A DNA stretch of 64,000 bases from Paenibacillus sp. R14(2021) (GTDB lineage Bacteria > Bacillota > Bacilli > Paenibacillales > Paenibacillaceae), in NCBI RefSeq assembly GCF_019431355.1, contig NZ_CP080269.1, forward strand, positions 4,095,001 through 4,159,000, in the 5' to 3' direction. Each line of letters begins with the position of its first letter. Positions within the stretch are counted from its first letter, which is position 1. The notes under the pieces are model-generated. The model worked only from the letters and a program-made list of their open reading frames with translations. It had not been told where the DNA came from and made no database searches. Shown here one piece after another: positions 45,006 through 53,271 of the stretch. Position numbers and translations under genes: made by a program.

Positions 45006-45872
45006 TTAGTAGCGGTCCATGATGAGCTGCGTCTTGAGGGAATCCTGCGCCAGGAACCAGCCTTTGCTCTGGAGGAACGTGATCAGCTCGTCATGCTTGG
45101 CCGAAGCGGTCGCTTGGCTGGTCGTCTTGAACGAGGCTTCGACGACGTATTCCGTGCCGGTGCCTGCCGCGTTCTTGATCGGCCATACTTCGATATAGAG
45201 CTGCATGCCGCTCCAGGTGCCGACAGAACGTTTGGCCAGTACAGGTCCATAGTAGCGGGAGCTTGCGAGCGTGGTCGTGCCCCAGTTGCTGCCGAGCCAG
45301 TTATTGAACTTGTCCGGCGCGTTGTTGATCATCAGGCTGCGGGCGTCGCTGATCGACGGGAGATCCATGCCGCTGTAGCCGGATTTGCTGCCGCTCTTCG
45401 TGCGCGTGATGCTGAGCGTCTTCTTCTGGTAGCCCCACTCGACCTGTGCTTCATAGCTCGTATCGCCGGAGTCGAAGCCTTCGTTGTTCGCTTGCGTCAG
45501 CGCGGCGTTAATATCGTTGTTCGTGATCGCATAGCGTTTCTTGTAGCTGAGCTCGAAGTCGGATTCGCCTTCGGTCTTGCGGATGCGTGGGCTCCAGCCG
45601 TTGTTGTAGATGTCCTTGGCATTCGTGTCGAGGAAAGCAACGTTCATCTTCGTCACCGTCGTCGGCATGGCGAACGTGCTCAGCACCGTGCTGGTCAGCT
45701 TGAAATCTGAGCCGAGTACCGTGCTTGGATTCATCAGCAGCTTCACTTCGTAATCCGGTACCATGTTGCCTGCGGCGTGAGCGGGCGTCGGATGGACGCT
45801 CGTTCCCGTAAGCAGAGTCGCGCCGAGCGTGACGGCGAGTGTGGCTGTGCCGATTAAACGTTTGAATAACAT
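45006..45872 (-). CDS. Secreted protein with a CYTH/triphosphate-tunnel-like pattern
   Basis: Protein of 288 residues with a Sec signal peptide ending PAHAAG. The mature N-terminus has YEVKLLMNP, VAFLDTNAKDIYNNGWSPRI, RKTEGESDFELSYKKRYAI. This follows the strand order and basic/acidic residues of CYTH (triphosphate tunnel) domains: an E-x-K-type opening, FLDT-x-D, R-x-R-K, and E-x-x-K-R-Y. CYTH proteins are normally cytoplasmic. The assignment rests on pattern only. The gene stands alone. Confidence 0.55.
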   Translation of the reverse strand: MLFKRLIGTATLAVTLGATLLTGTSVHPTPAHAAGNMVPDYEVKLLMNPSTVLGSDFKLTSTVLSTFAMPTTVTKMNVAFLDTNAKDIYNNGWSPRIRKTEGESDFELSYKKRYAITNNDINAALTQANNEGFDSGDTSYEAQVEWGYQKKTLSITRTKSGSKSGYSGMDLPSISDARSLMINNAPDKFNNWLGSNWGTTTLASSRYYGPVLAKRSVGTWSGMQLYIEVWPIKNAAGTGTEYVVEASFKTTSQATASAKHDELITFLQSKGWFLAQDSLKTQLIMDRY

Positions 45873-46063
45873 GAATTCATCTCCTCTGGGATAATGTGGA
45901 ATAGGTTGTCCATTCTGTATGGTAGAGAATCTGTGTTAGCGTGCGATTAGCGCGGCATAGAGGGTTTGTAAAGGGCGCGGGGGAGAAGCGGGTTCAACCT
46001 TGTCCCCGGAATGGTGTATAATTCAGCTATAGGATTACGAATTCGAGAGGCGGATGAAAATAG

Positions 46064-46918
46064 ATGAACAATATTGTATCGCTAAAATGGCTGCTGGCCC
46101 GCATGTACGAGTCCGACATCGTGATTGTCGACTGCCGGTTCCAATTAGGTAAACCGACTGCCGGCCGCGAGGCATACGAAACTTCCCATATTCCCGGAGC
46201 GGTGTACTTGGACTTGGAAAAGGATCTGTCCGCGCCGATCGAGGAGCACGGCGGACGCCACCCGCTGCCGGACATCGCGCAGCTGACGGGTGTACTGAGT
46301 CGCGTCGGTATCGGCAACGAGACGCGCGTGGTTGCTTATGACGACCAAGGCGGTGCGATGGCTTCGCGCCTGTGGTGGCTCCTGAAGTACCTCGGCCATG
46401 AAGCGGTCTATGTGCTCGATGAAGGCTTCACGGCCTGGGAGAAGGCCGGATTCCCGGTCAACGCGGAGCAGCGGGTGCTGATCCCGGCGCCGTTCTTCGC
46501 GACGGTGCAGCATAACATGCTCGTGGAGATGGACGAAGTGCGCGAAAACATCGGCAAGGATCGCGTGACGCTGATCGATTCGCGCGAAGGCGCACGCTAC
46601 CGCGGCGAGTTGGAGCCGATCGACCGCGTGGCGGGGCATATCCCGGGCGCGCTGAACCGCTTCTGGGCGGAAGGCCGCGGCGCGGACGGCAAGTGGAAGG
46701 GTGCCGAAGAGCAGGAGGCACGGTTCGAGGGGCTGGACAAGGAGCGGGAGACGATCGTGTACTGCGGGTCCGGCGTGACGGCATGTCCGAATGTGCTGGC
46801 GCTGGAGGAAGCGGGGTTTAGTAAGGTAAGGCTGTATGCGGGGAGTTGGAGTGACTGGATTTCGTATGAGGGGAATCCGATTGGAACCGGGGATGAAGAG
46901 AAGCCTAGCCACGTATAG
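46064..46918 (+). CDS. Thiosulfate/3-mercaptopyruvate sulfurtransferase (double rhodanese)
   Basis: 284 residues, two rhodanese domains. The N-terminal inactive one has IVIVDCRFQLGKPTAGREAY and HIPGAVYLDLEKDLS. The catalytic C-terminal one has TLIDSREGARYRGELEPID, HIPGALNRFW and the active Cys in VYCGSGVTACPNVLAL. It transfers a sulfane sulphur to an acceptor such as cyanide or a thiol. CGSGVTA is typical of the SseA-type 3-mercaptopyruvate group. GAGGCGG lies ~8 nt before the ATG. Its terminator is broken by the IS3 element downstream. Confidence 0.92.
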   Translation: MNNIVSLKWLLARMYESDIVIVDCRFQLGKPTAGREAYETSHIPGAVYLDLEKDLSAPIEEHGGRHPLPDIAQLTGVLSRVGIGNETRVVAYDDQGGAMASRLWWLLKYLGHEAVYVLDEGFTAWEKAGFPVNAEQRVLIPAPFFATVQHNMLVEMDEVRENIGKDRVTLIDSREGARYRGELEPIDRVAGHIPGALNRFWAEGRGADGKWKGAEEQEARFEGLDKERETIVYCGSGVTACPNVLALEEAGFSKVRLYAGSWSDWISYEGNPIGTGDEEKPSHV

Positions 46919-46999
46919 CAGTATATTGATACTAGATACAGAGCATGAGGAGAATGAACTGCCCCCCGTCAAGTAGACAGTGGAAATAATATAAAGTTA

Positions 47000-47911
47000 T
47001 TAGGCGGCCTTTGCCCGGTACTCCATCGGACTAAGGCCGTTTAGTTTTGCTTGTAATCGGTCGTTATTGTAAAAGTGGATGTACCGTTCAATATCTCGTT
47101 CAAGCTCCTCGAATGTAAGGTATGTATGCAAATAATACTTCTCACATTTGAGCGTCCCCCAGAACGATTCCATTGGACCGTTATCGATGCACCGTCCCAC
47201 TCTGGACATACTTTGGACCATGTTGTGGTCGTCTAAGAGCGCTTTGAAACTCAAAGAGGTGTACTGGAAACCTCGGTCGCTGTGGAGCAGAGGGCTGCTT
47301 CCGGGAGCAGCTTGCATGGCTCGTTTTAGCGTATCGAACACCAGTGGATTGTTATTAGAACGCCCCAGGACATAGGAGACGATGGATTTATCATGAAGGT
47401 CGAGAATTGCGCTCAAATACGCTTTCTGACCGTTACCGTACTTGAATTCCGTTACATCGGTGAGCCACTTTTCATTCGGAGCATCAGCATCGAATTTGCG
47501 ATTTAGTACATTCTCGGCCACCTGTTGGGGAGTGACGTTGGCATAGATCTTTCTCTTTCTCCGGATAACGGACTGGATTCCCTTAACCCTCATTAGTCGC
47601 TCCACACGCTTATGGTTAATGGTTTTCCCCGTTTGTCTGCGCATGTGCAAAGTGAGTTGACGGTATCCAAAGACACGCTCTACTCGCTCATAGATACTCA
47701 TCATGACCGTCGTCAGCTGCTCATTCTCTTGCTCACGAGGACCGGGTGTGTGATTTAACCACCCGTAGTAACTAGAACGTGCAATTCCTGCGATCTCGCA
47801 CAGAAGCTGAACGCTAAACGACGCTTCTTCACGAAGCGCTTGAATAGCCGAATAGTTATTCTCTTGACGGTGCTGGCTTAATTTCGCCTCCTTTGGAGTT
47901 CCCGTAACTTT
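47000..47911 (-). CDS. IS3 transposase OrfB (DDE integrase part)
   Basis: The open frame reaches back to the A6G slip site at 47908-47914. The part before the first ATG (47704) already shows typical OrfB sequence: LREEASFSVQLLCEIAGIAR then SSYYGWL. The catalytic DDE domain follows, with Asp in NEKWLTDVTEFKYG and in LHSDRGFQYTS, and Glu in GPMESFWGTLKCE. It is therefore expected to be made as an OrfAB fusion by -1 frameshifting. No stop or deletion was seen. Confidence 0.9.
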   Translation of the reverse strand, partial: KVTGTPKEAKLSQHRQENNYSAIQALREEASFSVQLLCEIAGIARSSYYGWLNHTPGPREQENEQLTTVMMSIYERVERVFGYRQLTLHMRRQTGKTINHKRVERLMRVKGIQSVIRRKRKIYANVTPQQVAENVLNRKFDADAPNEKWLTDVTEFKYGNGQKAYLSAILDLHDKSIVSYVLGRSNNNPLVFDTLKRAMQAAPGSSPLLHSDRGFQYTSLSFKALLDDHNMVQSMSRVGRCIDNGPMESFWGTLKCEKYYLHTYLTFEELERDIERYIHFYNNDRLQAKLNGLSPMEYRAKAA

Positions 47912-48555
47912 TTTAAGAACGCATTCTCCGCCCGAAGCCGTTCCATTTCATATTCCATCTTCTTCAATTCGAGTTTGTGGAGTTCCGCCTCCGTTAATTC
48001 TTCAGCCGCTTTCTTTCTCCCACGGCCATCCTGTAATGCATCATGACTGCCATCCTCGAATTTCTTTACCCACTGGTATACCTGCTGATAAGAGACTTGA
48101 AATTCTCCTGCGGTCTTATGATAGTCATGCTGATTGGTCAAGCAATACTGGACGATGTCGATTCGTTCCTGCCACGTTGTCGCGCGACCCTTTGTCATAG
48201 CATTCGCTTCTCCTTTGTAGGCTTTTAAGCTGCTATGACCATTATACTTATGAATCCAGTCGGAAAGCTGAGTTGTGCTCGCAATCTTGTATTTATCGAT
48301 AATCTGGTACTTAGAAAGCTTCCCCTCAAGGAATTCCGCCACCGCTTGAAGCTTCAGTTCAGCGCTATAACTTCGATTATGTGTACGGCGCTCGAGCCCT
48401 TCAAAGCCATAGAGCTTGTAGCGACGCTGCCATTTCATTAACGACGTTTTATTGATACTATATTTTTTTGTTGCGGCTAAGAAACCCAGTTCCCCTTTCG
48501 AAACTTCCTCGAGAATCGCGAGTTTCTCAAGTGCGCTATATTTTCCTCTCGACAT
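47878..48555 (-). CDS. IS3 transposase OrfA
   Basis: 225 residues. Two successive helix-turn-helix units (LGFLAATKKYSINKTSLMKW and AGEFQVSYQQVYQWVKKFED) and a C-terminal leucine-zipper-like helix (EYEMERLRAENAFLKKL). Binds the terminal repeats. The double HTH length is typical of the IS150 group. Its last codons contain the slip site that leads into OrfB. Confidence 0.92.
   Translation of the reverse strand: MSRGKYSALEKLAILEEVSKGELGFLAATKKYSINKTSLMKWQRRYKLYGFEGLERRTHNRSYSAELKLQAVAEFLEGKLSKYQIIDKYKIASTTQLSDWIHKYNGHSSLKAYKGEANAMTKGRATTWQERIDIVQYCLTNQHDYHKTAGEFQVSYQQVYQWVKKFEDGSHDALQDGRGRKKAAEELTEAELHKLELKKMEYEMERLRAENAFLKKLRELQRRRN
47908..47914 (-). other. -1 frameshift site of the transposase
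   Basis: A AAA AAG on the minus strand, eleven codons before the OrfA stop. Slipping one base back joins OrfA to the OrfB frame. Confidence 0.75.
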
Positions 48556-48620
48556 AAAAAGCTCCCCTTACAGTAACAGGTTTTATTATTTCACCTGTCC
48601 ACCGTATGGGGAGCATATCA

Positions 48621-49066
48621 GAATTACCTCCTGTGCTCTGTATTTTTTATTGTGAAATCAACACAGAATCAACAATCAGTTGCTGTATGTAATTTCAGTA
48701 CGGAGAAGAATCGAGTGAACTTTGAACAGACACTTTATAGTCAGCAGCTTCCTATCGCTGCTAATATAATTTTTTGAATTGTTTCAAATTGGATGTCATC
48801 CTCTAACAATTTTAGTACTTTCGTATTTTGGTCAACACGCTGAGCGCGTAGAATTTGAATCAACATGGAGTCAACAGTTTCCCTAGCTAAGAAAGATTAC
48901 AATAAGAGATTGGTTTTTAATTCTAGATTTTGAAAGACATCGAGTAATATGTCGATTTGTGAGAGGATTTTCCAGTGTAATTGCAGAATTACCTATCGAT
49001 AGACGCTATTTATCAATTAATAGCTCAAGGTCGGTACTTAATACTAATATTTTAAAGGAGAAAGTC
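48621..49066. other. A+T-rich gap between the IS and the STAND gene
   Basis: Apart from the right half of the split terminator, no gene is seen. The gap is clearly richer in A+T than the chromosome to the left. TACAAT near 48898 could be part of a promoter, but no good -35 was found. Confidence 0.4.
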
Positions 49067-52000
49067 ATGAGTACGCAATTTTTTAAGATAACATATCAAG
49101 ATATTGAGCAATTAAGCGACCTCCAATTAACGAACCTTCTTCAGGTACTGTTGGTACTAGAGGTAAACTCTACTGGAATTCCACTTTCAGCTATTAATGT
49201 ATCTCTGAAAATTACAGTGAGTGATGAAGGAGAGGACGGAAGAGTTGAATGGCAAGAAGGTGTGGACAGAACAGATTGGATTCCTAACCGAATTACGTTA
49301 TTCCAATGCAAAGCAACAGACATGTCTCCTTCTGACTGTAAAAGCGAAATTTTACAAAACAGCACCAGATTAAAGTCTAAAGTGAAGGAAGCGTTTGATG
49401 CTAACGGTACGTACGTGCTTTTTTATGGTAGAAATTGTGGACCTGCAATGAAATCCAGGAGAATTAATGCTTTCCGTGAAGCAATCAGAACAACAGGTGA
49501 AACTTACGCAGAGAGTGCATCAATAGAACTGTATGATGCTAACAACATTGCCTTATGGGTGAATCAGCATATTTCTGCCATTGTATTTGTTGCGAACATA
49601 CTTGGAAAAGCAACACCACTTGGCTTTAGGACCTGGAGTAAATGGCAAGGTTATCAAGATAACCGTTATGAATATGTATTGGATGAGAAACTAGCTCAAT
49701 ACATTGAACAAATACAGAACCATTTCCGTGCTCCAAGAGAGGTAGCACGTATTGTTGGTTTATCAGGACTAGGGAAAACACGTTTAGCCTTTGAAGCATT
49801 CCGCTCACCAACTGATAAAGAAAATATCTTACAACAAAGTATTAGTGACCAGATGATCTATGTGGATGCTGCAAGCTCGCCTTCTACGCTACCAGGTATG
49901 GTTTCTTCATGGGTAGATAATAATATCAAAGGTATTCTTATTGTTGATAACTGTGAACCTTCTTTGCATAAACGTTTGCGAGACGAAGTAGAACATACCA
50001 ACAGTAAATTATCGTTGTTAACTTTAGATTTCAATCCAGACAAGCACGATACATGCCCTTATATAGAAATAGATCCTGTTTCTGATTCGGTCATAAAGGG
50101 AATACTTGAACAGGCCTATCAGGGCCTACCTAAGCCTGATATTGATAGAATAGCTGACTTTGCACAAGGCTTTCCACAAATGGCTGTATTACTTGCTGAA
50201 GCACGTATTAACTTTTCATCACAACTCGGTAGTCTTCAAAATGACGAAATATTAAAGAAATTACTGTGGGGCAGAAACCATGAAGATCCTGTAGCTTACA
50301 AGGCCATTACTACTTGTTCGTTATTTGAGATATTGGGCTATAGTGAGGATAAAGCTGAGCAGAGAATATTTGCAGCAGAAAAAATATGTTGTATTGATAA
50401 AGATGTATTTTATGAAAAGACAAGGTACTTTATACAGCGTGGAATCCTAGATGTTCGTGGAAGATTTGTTCGTGTTACTCCAAGACCTCTTGCAATTAGA
50501 CTTGCAGCTGACTGGTGGACGAACTGTTCCCCAGAAAGGGCTAGAGCGGTGATATTAGAAGATTTCCCTAACGGTCAAGATGATGCTCTGTGTAAACAGT
50601 TATCAAAATTAGACTTCTTACCTGAGGCGCAAAAATTGACAGAAGATTTGTGTGGTGCCCATGCCCCTTTTGGCCAAGCGGAAGTTTTAACTACTGAAAA
50701 GGGTTTACGACTCTTTCGCTCATTTGTTGAAGTGAACCCTAAAGCGGCAGTTGAAGCATTAAATAGAGTGTTCGGTACAATGTCTAGAGAAGAATTGTTA
50801 GAAATTAAATATAAAGTGCGTCGAGATCTCGTTCGATCATTAGAAATGTTATGTTTTTGGGAAGAGACATTTTTAGTTGCAGCTTCCATTCTGTGTTCAT
50901 TAGCTGCGGCTGAAAACGAGACATGGGGAAATAATGCAACAGGACTATTCAAGCAACTATTCCATTTTACCTTATCGGGCACACAAGCAAACTTAAAATC
51001 AAGAGTATTACTCATAGACTATAATATTGACACGGGATGTGTTGAGAAAAAAAAGATGTGCATTCAAGCATTAAGCAGCGCATTACAACATGGACATTTT
51101 TCCAGAATGTCAGGTCCAGAACTTCAAGGGAGCAGACCTGCACAAGAGGAATATAGACCTAGCACATGGGAAGAAATATTCGAATATTGGAGAGAATGTT
51201 TACAGAGATTAGTACAAATAGTGGGTTCAGATGATGAATTAGCTGATTATACAAAAGATCTCATTGCAAGCCGTATTAGGGGACTCCTGAGTGTGGGTAG
51301 GGTTGAGGAAGTTGAAAGTTGTATTATAACTATCTGTTCACGTCGAGGTCCACTTTGGCCTGAAGCTTTAAGTGCAGTTCAGGATAGTTTACGTTTTGAA
51401 GGTAATAAAATGCCGCCAGCGATTTTAGATCGAATAAGAAGTTGGATTGATCTCCTCCAACCCGATAAAATTAGCGATCAATTAATGCTTCTTGTTAGTG
51501 TCCCGCCATGGCATCACGAAAAGAATGATCAAGGAAACTATGAAGATGTGGCTGCTATTGCTGCTATTAATTTTGCAAAAAAAATATCATCTGACATCGA
51601 AAGTCTTGTCACGCATATTGATGTATTATTCCATGGTGAGCAGCGACAGGGATTTGTATTTGGACGAACTCTCGGAGAAACAATTAATTCACCACAAATT
51701 TTCATAGAGGCCGCTTGTAACAGTATCGCCAGATTAACAAGTACTGCAAACTCTATAGTGCTAGGTGGGTTCCTGCAAACGTTAAAATTGCGAGATCCAA
51801 AGATGGTAGATCAAACTCTAGTGAGGCTACAGGATTTATCTTTACACAAAGAGATATTAAACATTATTCGAGTGTTAACGCCCACAAAGCCTGATTTAGA
51901 ACGTTTACTGAAATATGTTGAGGATGATAAAATTCCAGTACATGACCTGCTAACTTTAAAATATGGAGGTGCATTGGACCACCTTGATTATGATGATATG

Positions 52001-52828
52001 AAATGGTTTTTAGATCAACTTTTGAATTACAATTTGGATGGCCACGCAGTAGCTATTAATCTTCTATACATGCATACGTTCCAAGAGCATGAGCTCCAAA
52101 AATCTTGGACTAATATGTTTAAACAAATAATTACACTACCATGTCTATTAACTAATAATTATCTTGATCTTCATATTTGGGAGAGCGTTTGTGTTCTAAT
52201 TCTTAAAAGTGAACAGCATGATGAAGACTTCATAATATTTCTTATTTCTGAAATTATTGAGGCTGTCTCAGATACCAAACGAAGTCTAGATCTAAATATA
52301 TCTATTAAAGAAGTATTAGTAATATTATTCGAGCAGCACTTCATTATTTTATGGCCGTTTCTTAGCAATACCTTACTTGAGGATCGAGATTACAGAATTA
52401 GTTACGAGATTTTTCACCTCTTAGAGTCAAGTGTAGATTTCGATATTGCCAGTAGTGGGTATATCTCATTAATACCTGATGATTATTTAATTAGATGGTG
52501 TGATTCTCTCGATAAAGCACTAATTCTTTCAAATATCATACCTGTATATAGCTCTGATAAACATTTTACGTCTATTGCTGAGTTCTTGTTTAATAATTAT
52601 GGGACAAACAGGAAAATTTTGATGAATATTTATCGAAAATTGACCCCAAGCGGATGGAGCGGGTCAATAATTCCATACTATGAGCAAGCAATTGAAATTT
52701 TAAGGCAGTTGCACGATCATCGTTTAGCTGAAGTAGCAATTTGGGCGAGAGAATTAATTGAATACTTTACAAAATCGATACAAACTGAGAAGCGAAGAGA
52801 AGACGAACATGGTATTGGCGTATATTAA
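49067..52828 (+). CDS. Nuclease-STAND NTPase, candidate Avs-like defence protein
   Basis: Protein of 1253 residues, start at the ATG with AAAGGAG 6 nt upstream. Residues ~45-170 look like a PD-(D/E)xK nuclease: SDEGEDGRVEW (Asp57, Glu61) then ITLFQCKATD with Q80-x-K82, the Mrr-like active-site spacing. A STAND/NACHT-like ATPase follows: Walker A GLSGLGKTR at 231-239 and Walker B GILIVDN at 289-295. The next ~800 residues are helical with low similarity to anything I recognise, as in the sensor repeats of Avs proteins. A single large gene with this order (nuclease, STAND ATPase, repeat sensor) fits antiviral STAND systems, which sense a phage protein and degrade DNA. The gene is A+T-rich and lies beside an IS. 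Confidence 0.7.
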   Translation: MSTQFFKITYQDIEQLSDLQLTNLLQVLLVLEVNSTGIPLSAINVSLKITVSDEGEDGRVEWQEGVDRTDWIPNRITLFQCKATDMSPSDCKSEILQNSTRLKSKVKEAFDANGTYVLFYGRNCGPAMKSRRINAFREAIRTTGETYAESASIELYDANNIALWVNQHISAIVFVANILGKATPLGFRTWSKWQGYQDNRYEYVLDEKLAQYIEQIQNHFRAPREVARIVGLSGLGKTRLAFEAFRSPTDKENILQQSISDQMIYVDAASSPSTLPGMVSSWVDNNIKGILIVDNCEPSLHKRLRDEVEHTNSKLSLLTLDFNPDKHDTCPYIEIDPVSDSVIKGILEQAYQGLPKPDIDRIADFAQGFPQMAVLLAEARINFSSQLGSLQNDEILKKLLWGRNHEDPVAYKAITTCSLFEILGYSEDKAEQRIFAAEKICCIDKDVFYEKTRYFIQRGILDVRGRFVRVTPRPLAIRLAADWWTNCSPERARAVILEDFPNGQDDALCKQLSKLDFLPEAQKLTEDLCGAHAPFGQAEVLTTEKGLRLFRSFVEVNPKAAVEALNRVFGTMSREELLEIKYKVRRDLVRSLEMLCFWEETFLVAASILCSLAAAENETWGNNATGLFKQLFHFTLSGTQANLKSRVLLIDYNIDTGCVEKKKMCIQALSSALQHGHFSRMSGPELQGSRPAQEEYRPSTWEEIFEYWRECLQRLVQIVGSDDELADYTKDLIASRIRGLLSVGRVEEVESCIITICSRRGPLWPEALSAVQDSLRFEGNKMPPAILDRIRSWIDLLQPDKISDQLMLLVSVPPWHHEKNDQGNYEDVAAIAAINFAKKISSDIESLVTHIDVLFHGEQRQGFVFGRTLGETINSPQIFIEAACNSIARLTSTANSIVLGGFLQTLKLRDPKMVDQTLVRLQDLSLHKEILNIIRVLTPTKPDLERLLKYVEDDKIPVHDLLTLKYGGALDHLDYDDMKWFLDQLLNYNLDGHAVAINLLYMHTFQEHELQKSWTNMFKQIITLPCLLTNNYLDLHIWESVCVLILKSEQHDEDFIIFLISEIIEAVSDTKRSLDLNISIKEVLVILFEQHFIILWPFLSNTLLEDRDYRISYEIFHLLESSVDFDIASSGYISLIPDDYLIRWCDSLDKALILSNIIPVYSSDKHFTSIAEFLFNNYGTNRKILMNIYRKLTPSGWSGSIIPYYEQAIEILRQLHDHRLAEVAIWARELIEYFTKSIQTEKRREDEHGIGVY

Positions 52829-53271
52829 ACAAGATATAACCATTAGTTAGTAGTCTTTCTTAGGCCAAACAGCTGCCTCCAAAAGCGAAACTATCCGGAA
52901 AGCTGGGAATAACTGATACTAAAAACGGAAGCTATATTCCAGCTGGAGTGATTGGATTAGTTACAGTGAGAATCCCATCACTATTGGGGAAGAGTAAGGG
53001 CGCAAATGTGCATAGTAGTAAATCAAGATCAATGCGGAGCGTGGCATGTTTAATGCTGTAGTTCCGCATTTTTCTATATAAAATCCATTCAGGCGCTTTA
53101 TATGAGGACAGTTGAGGAGATAGCATGGAACTTTGACCCCTAAGGGGTGGGTTACAAATCCGATTGAAGTTGGTTGTAAACAGTGTTACTCTAACAACGG
53201 TAAACTCAACATCTATGTGTTGCATACAGCTAATAATGGTCACTATTTTAGTTATAAAGAAAGGTCATACG
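52829..53271. other. Leader of the ABC-F gene with a coding remnant
   Basis: From ~52868 a frame without a start codon (AKQLPPKAKLSGKLGI then NGSYIPAGVIGLVTVRIP) looks like the eroded end of some gene. A terminator hairpin with an embedded mini-ORF follows at 53031-53082. The last 200 nt before the ABC-F gene hold no other feature. Confidence 0.4.
53031..53082 (+). promoter_or_regulatory. Possible attenuator with leader peptide for the ABC-F gene
   Basis: AATGCGGA and TCCGCATT pair at the base of a hairpin that ends in TTTTT. Inside, an ATG at 53047 preceded by GGAG (7 nt) opens an 11-codon ORF that ends just past the T run (53082). Such a leader overlapping a terminator is the design of drug-induced ABC-F genes. 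Confidence 0.5.

Larger units (their letters stand above)
46955..48620 (-). mobile_element. IS3-family insertion sequence (IS150-like)
   Basis: 1666 bp. The ends TGAACTGCCCC (left) and, reverse-complemented, TGATATGCTCC (right) align over ~37 nt as imperfect terminal repeats, sharing GGACAG/AGACAG and AAATAATA. A 3-bp target duplication GAA flanks it (46952-46954 and 48621-48623), the size usual for IS3. It codes for OrfA and, in the -1 frame, OrfB. It appears complete. Confidence 0.9.
46936..48648 (+). terminator. Rhodanese-gene terminator split by an insertion sequence
   Basis: Left arm ATACAGAGCA plus AGGAG (46936-46951) and right arm CTCCTG plus TGCTCTGTAT (48629-48643) followed by TTTTTT. 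If the IS and one copy of its 3-bp target duplication are removed, they form one hairpin with a T run ~18 nt after the rhodanese stop. Confidence 0.75.

Noticed and set aside
44913-45710. 265-codon plus-strand frame
   Set aside because: Antisense shadow of the secreted protein gene, whose signal peptide and start site are clear.
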